Assembly: GCA_023409995.1 (NCBI GenBank)
Contig: JAEYQN010000029.1
Location: 1 to 8,629 of the forward strand
Direction: 5' to 3'
DNA from: Cyanobacteria bacterium OH_CBB_238
GTDB taxonomy: Bacteria; Cyanobacteriota; Vampirovibrionia; Gastranaerophilales; Gastranaerophilaceae
DNA length: 8,629 nucleotides
This document shows positions 7,392-8,629 of this stretch, one piece after another (position 1 is the stretch's first letter; each line of letters opens with the position of its first letter). Made by a program: the position numbers and the translations under genes. A model generated the notes under the pieces. The model made no database searches, was not told where the DNA came from, and saw nothing but the letters and a program-made list of their open reading frames with translations.

Positions 7392-8386
7392 TTATGATTT
7401 TCCTCGTATTTTTTTATAAGGCTTAATGCCTCAATATATAGCTCAAGCTCTAAATTTAACAATGCTGCTTTTTTCTCTATATATTTTATCATATTGTATA
7501 CATCTTCAGAAAAATAAGGTGCTGTTTTAGCATACCATGCTTGTTCAACACTTGCCGAAACTGATTTTGCGCCACTTTCTAGAACTTTATTGAACCACGC
7601 ATCTAGTTCTTCGGTGTTATCATTAATTCCTGGTATTATTATATATTTACTTTTGATTTTATCAGAATAGTTTGAGTTTACAACATACTTACGAATATTT
7701 TCCCAGACTTTATCAAAAGTTTTGACTTGTTTGATTTTTTCATAAGTACCTTTAGTACCGGCATCTGGAGAAATAACTAGACTTATGGCTCCAAGCTTAA
7801 GCCCTTCTTCTATACTTTTAGAGTACTTAATTCCCGAAGAATTGATTCTGATGTTTCTAAATCCGTTATTTAAAAGAAGCATTATTGTTTCATCAAAATT
7901 TTCAAGAATTGTAGGTTCTCCCCCTCCAAAAATAATGCAGGATCGTGGAGTTGCTCTCAATATTTTTCTCTCTATCATATCTTTTAAAATAGGAAAAAAA
8001 TCATAGTGTTTGAAAGTATTGAATTTTATTTTATCGTCTGCCGCATAACAGTATGTGCAATCACAATTACATTTGCTCCAGTGATTTAATGTGATGTGGT
8101 CGATAAAAATATCATCATTCCACTCTTTTTCATAGAGATAGATACATCCTTCACACTGAGGAAGAACCTTTCCTGATTTATGGAGTTCTATTTGTTTGTT
8201 TTTTATTTCAATAATTGAATCCCAATCAAGGTTTTCTCCATGATAGTCCTCAATAATAGTAGAATCAGTTTCCATTAGATCTTGTAAGTATGCATAACAA
8301 CAAGTTCTTATACTATCTCGCCTGAACTCTAATCCATTGTTTACCCAATCACAAGAAACGTATTTATTACTATGATTTTGCGCCAT
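7388..8386 (-). CDS. Radical SAM protein, first of a tandem pair
   Basis: The 332-residue paralogue of the following gene has the same layout. N-terminal cysteines C12, C29-C30 and C78/C81 (CEGC) surround a [13 protein letters not shown] segment (50-62) that recalls the G-N-[LI] plus EI(W) line of SPASM domains. The radical SAM cluster motif is C106/C110/C113 (CNCDCTYCY) with an extra C108. GGGEPT (154-159) and [12 protein letters not shown] (204-215) follow. It has SSG where its neighbour has TNG (183-185) and SPDAG where the neighbour has SVDSG. The C-terminal 45 residues are helical, charged and cysteine-free. Its ATG at 8386 lies 17 nt inside the end of pyrG, behind GAAAGAAAG, so it is probably expressed from the pyrG transcript. 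No membrane helix or signal peptide is seen, so it should be cytoplasmic. Radical SAM class is certain; reaction and substrate cannot be assigned. Confidence 0.85.
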   Translation of the reverse strand: MAQNHSNKYVSCDWVNNGLEFRRDSIRTCCYAYLQDLMETDSTIIEDYHGENLDWDSIIEIKNKQIELHKSGKVLPQCEGCIYLYEKEWNDDIFIDHITLNHWSKCNCDCTYCYAADDKIKFNTFKHYDFFPILKDMIERKILRATPRSCIIFGGGEPTILENFDETIMLLLNNGFRNIRINSSGIKYSKSIEEGLKLGAISLVISPDAGTKGTYEKIKQVKTFDKVWENIRKYVVNSNYSDKIKSKYIIIPGINDNTEELDAWFNKVLESGAKSVSASVEQAWYAKTAPYFSEDVYNMIKYIEKKAALLNLELELYIEALSLIKKYEENHK

Positions 8387-8629
8387 AAGCTAGCTGCTTT
8401 CTTTCAGTTTGCGCAACAGCAGCTGAAATTAGTCCTGCAAATAATGGGTGTGGTCTATCTGGTCTCGACTTGAATTCGGGATGGAATTGGCAAGCTACAA
8501 ACCAATCATTTTGGGGATATTCAATCATTTCGCAAAGCATTCCATCAGGTGAAAGACCTGAGAAAACAAGTCCTGCGTCAGCTATTTTTTGTCTAAATTC
8601 GTTGTTTACTTCATAGCGATGTCTATGTC
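8370..8629 (-). CDS. pyrG: CTP synthase, C-terminal end, partial
   Basis: On the minus strand, an open frame enters from the window edge and ends at TAG (8372-8370), giving 85 complete residues. HRHRYEVNN at the start, then [33 protein letters not shown] and [12 protein letters not shown], are the signature end of PyrG. PyrG makes CTP from UTP, ATP and glutamine in pyrimidine synthesis. FHPEF carries the His and Glu (H49/E51 of this fragment) of the class I glutamine amidotransferase triad; the nucleophilic Cys is outside the window. The tail QLAYGAKS is short and overlaps the start of the radical SAM gene by 17 nt. No terminator separates them. Confidence 0.95.
   Translation of the reverse strand, partial: HRHRYEVNNEFRQKIADAGLVFSGLSPDGMLCEMIEYPQNDWFVACQFHPEFKSRPDRPHPLFAGLISAAVAQTERKQLAYGAKS

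Noticed and set aside
6414..8386. A RiPP cluster with the radical SAM proteins as peptide maturases
   Set aside because: No short precursor-like gene, transporter or peptidase lies beside them; upstream is pyrG and downstream is era, so there is no direct support for a peptide substrate in this window.

Overview
This is an AT-rich window (roughly two thirds A+T by eye) from a bacterial chromosome using the standard genetic code. It carries core housekeeping genes (alaS, era, the end of pyrG), the start of a probable chemoreceptor, and accessory genes. The chemoreceptor fragment suggests a motile or at least chemosensory organism. I cannot place it taxonomically with confidence. A low-GC, poorly characterised clade such as gut Vampirovibrionia/Gastranaerophilales would fit, but that is a guess from base composition and gene style.

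Layout. Positions 1-587 (minus) hold the N-terminal part of a membrane sensor with a four-helix-bundle ligand domain, cut by the window edge. Positions 588-897 are non-coding; they hold a probable promoter and palindromes for the sensor gene, plus the alaS terminator. Positions 898-3516 (minus) are a complete alanyl-tRNA synthetase. Positions 3517-3683 are a divergent intergenic region with overlapping promoters for alaS and for a rightward operon. That operon (3684-6405) holds a 616-residue fusion of a CDF-type cation transporter to a CorC/HlyC-type CBS-pair protein, overlapping era by 14 nt. Converging on era with only 8 bp between is a minus-strand operon: pyrG (3' end, to 8370), then two tandem paralogous radical SAM proteins (8386-7388 and 7391-6414). 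Its genes overlap by 17 nt and 4 nt.

How the genes relate. alaS, era and pyrG are core genes for translation, ribosome assembly and CTP synthesis. The fusion protein sits where a plain CorC-type gene is often found, just before era. This suggests that a CDF transporter has replaced the usual membrane domain of CorC/CNNM proteins, giving a candidate nucleotide-regulated cation exporter. The two radical SAM proteins share an N-terminal set of cysteines that resembles a SPASM-type auxiliary-cluster module, placed before the radical SAM core instead of after it. Their substrate is unknown. These two loci are the most interesting parts of the window. No CRISPR array, tRNA, rRNA, insertion sequence or phage gene was seen.
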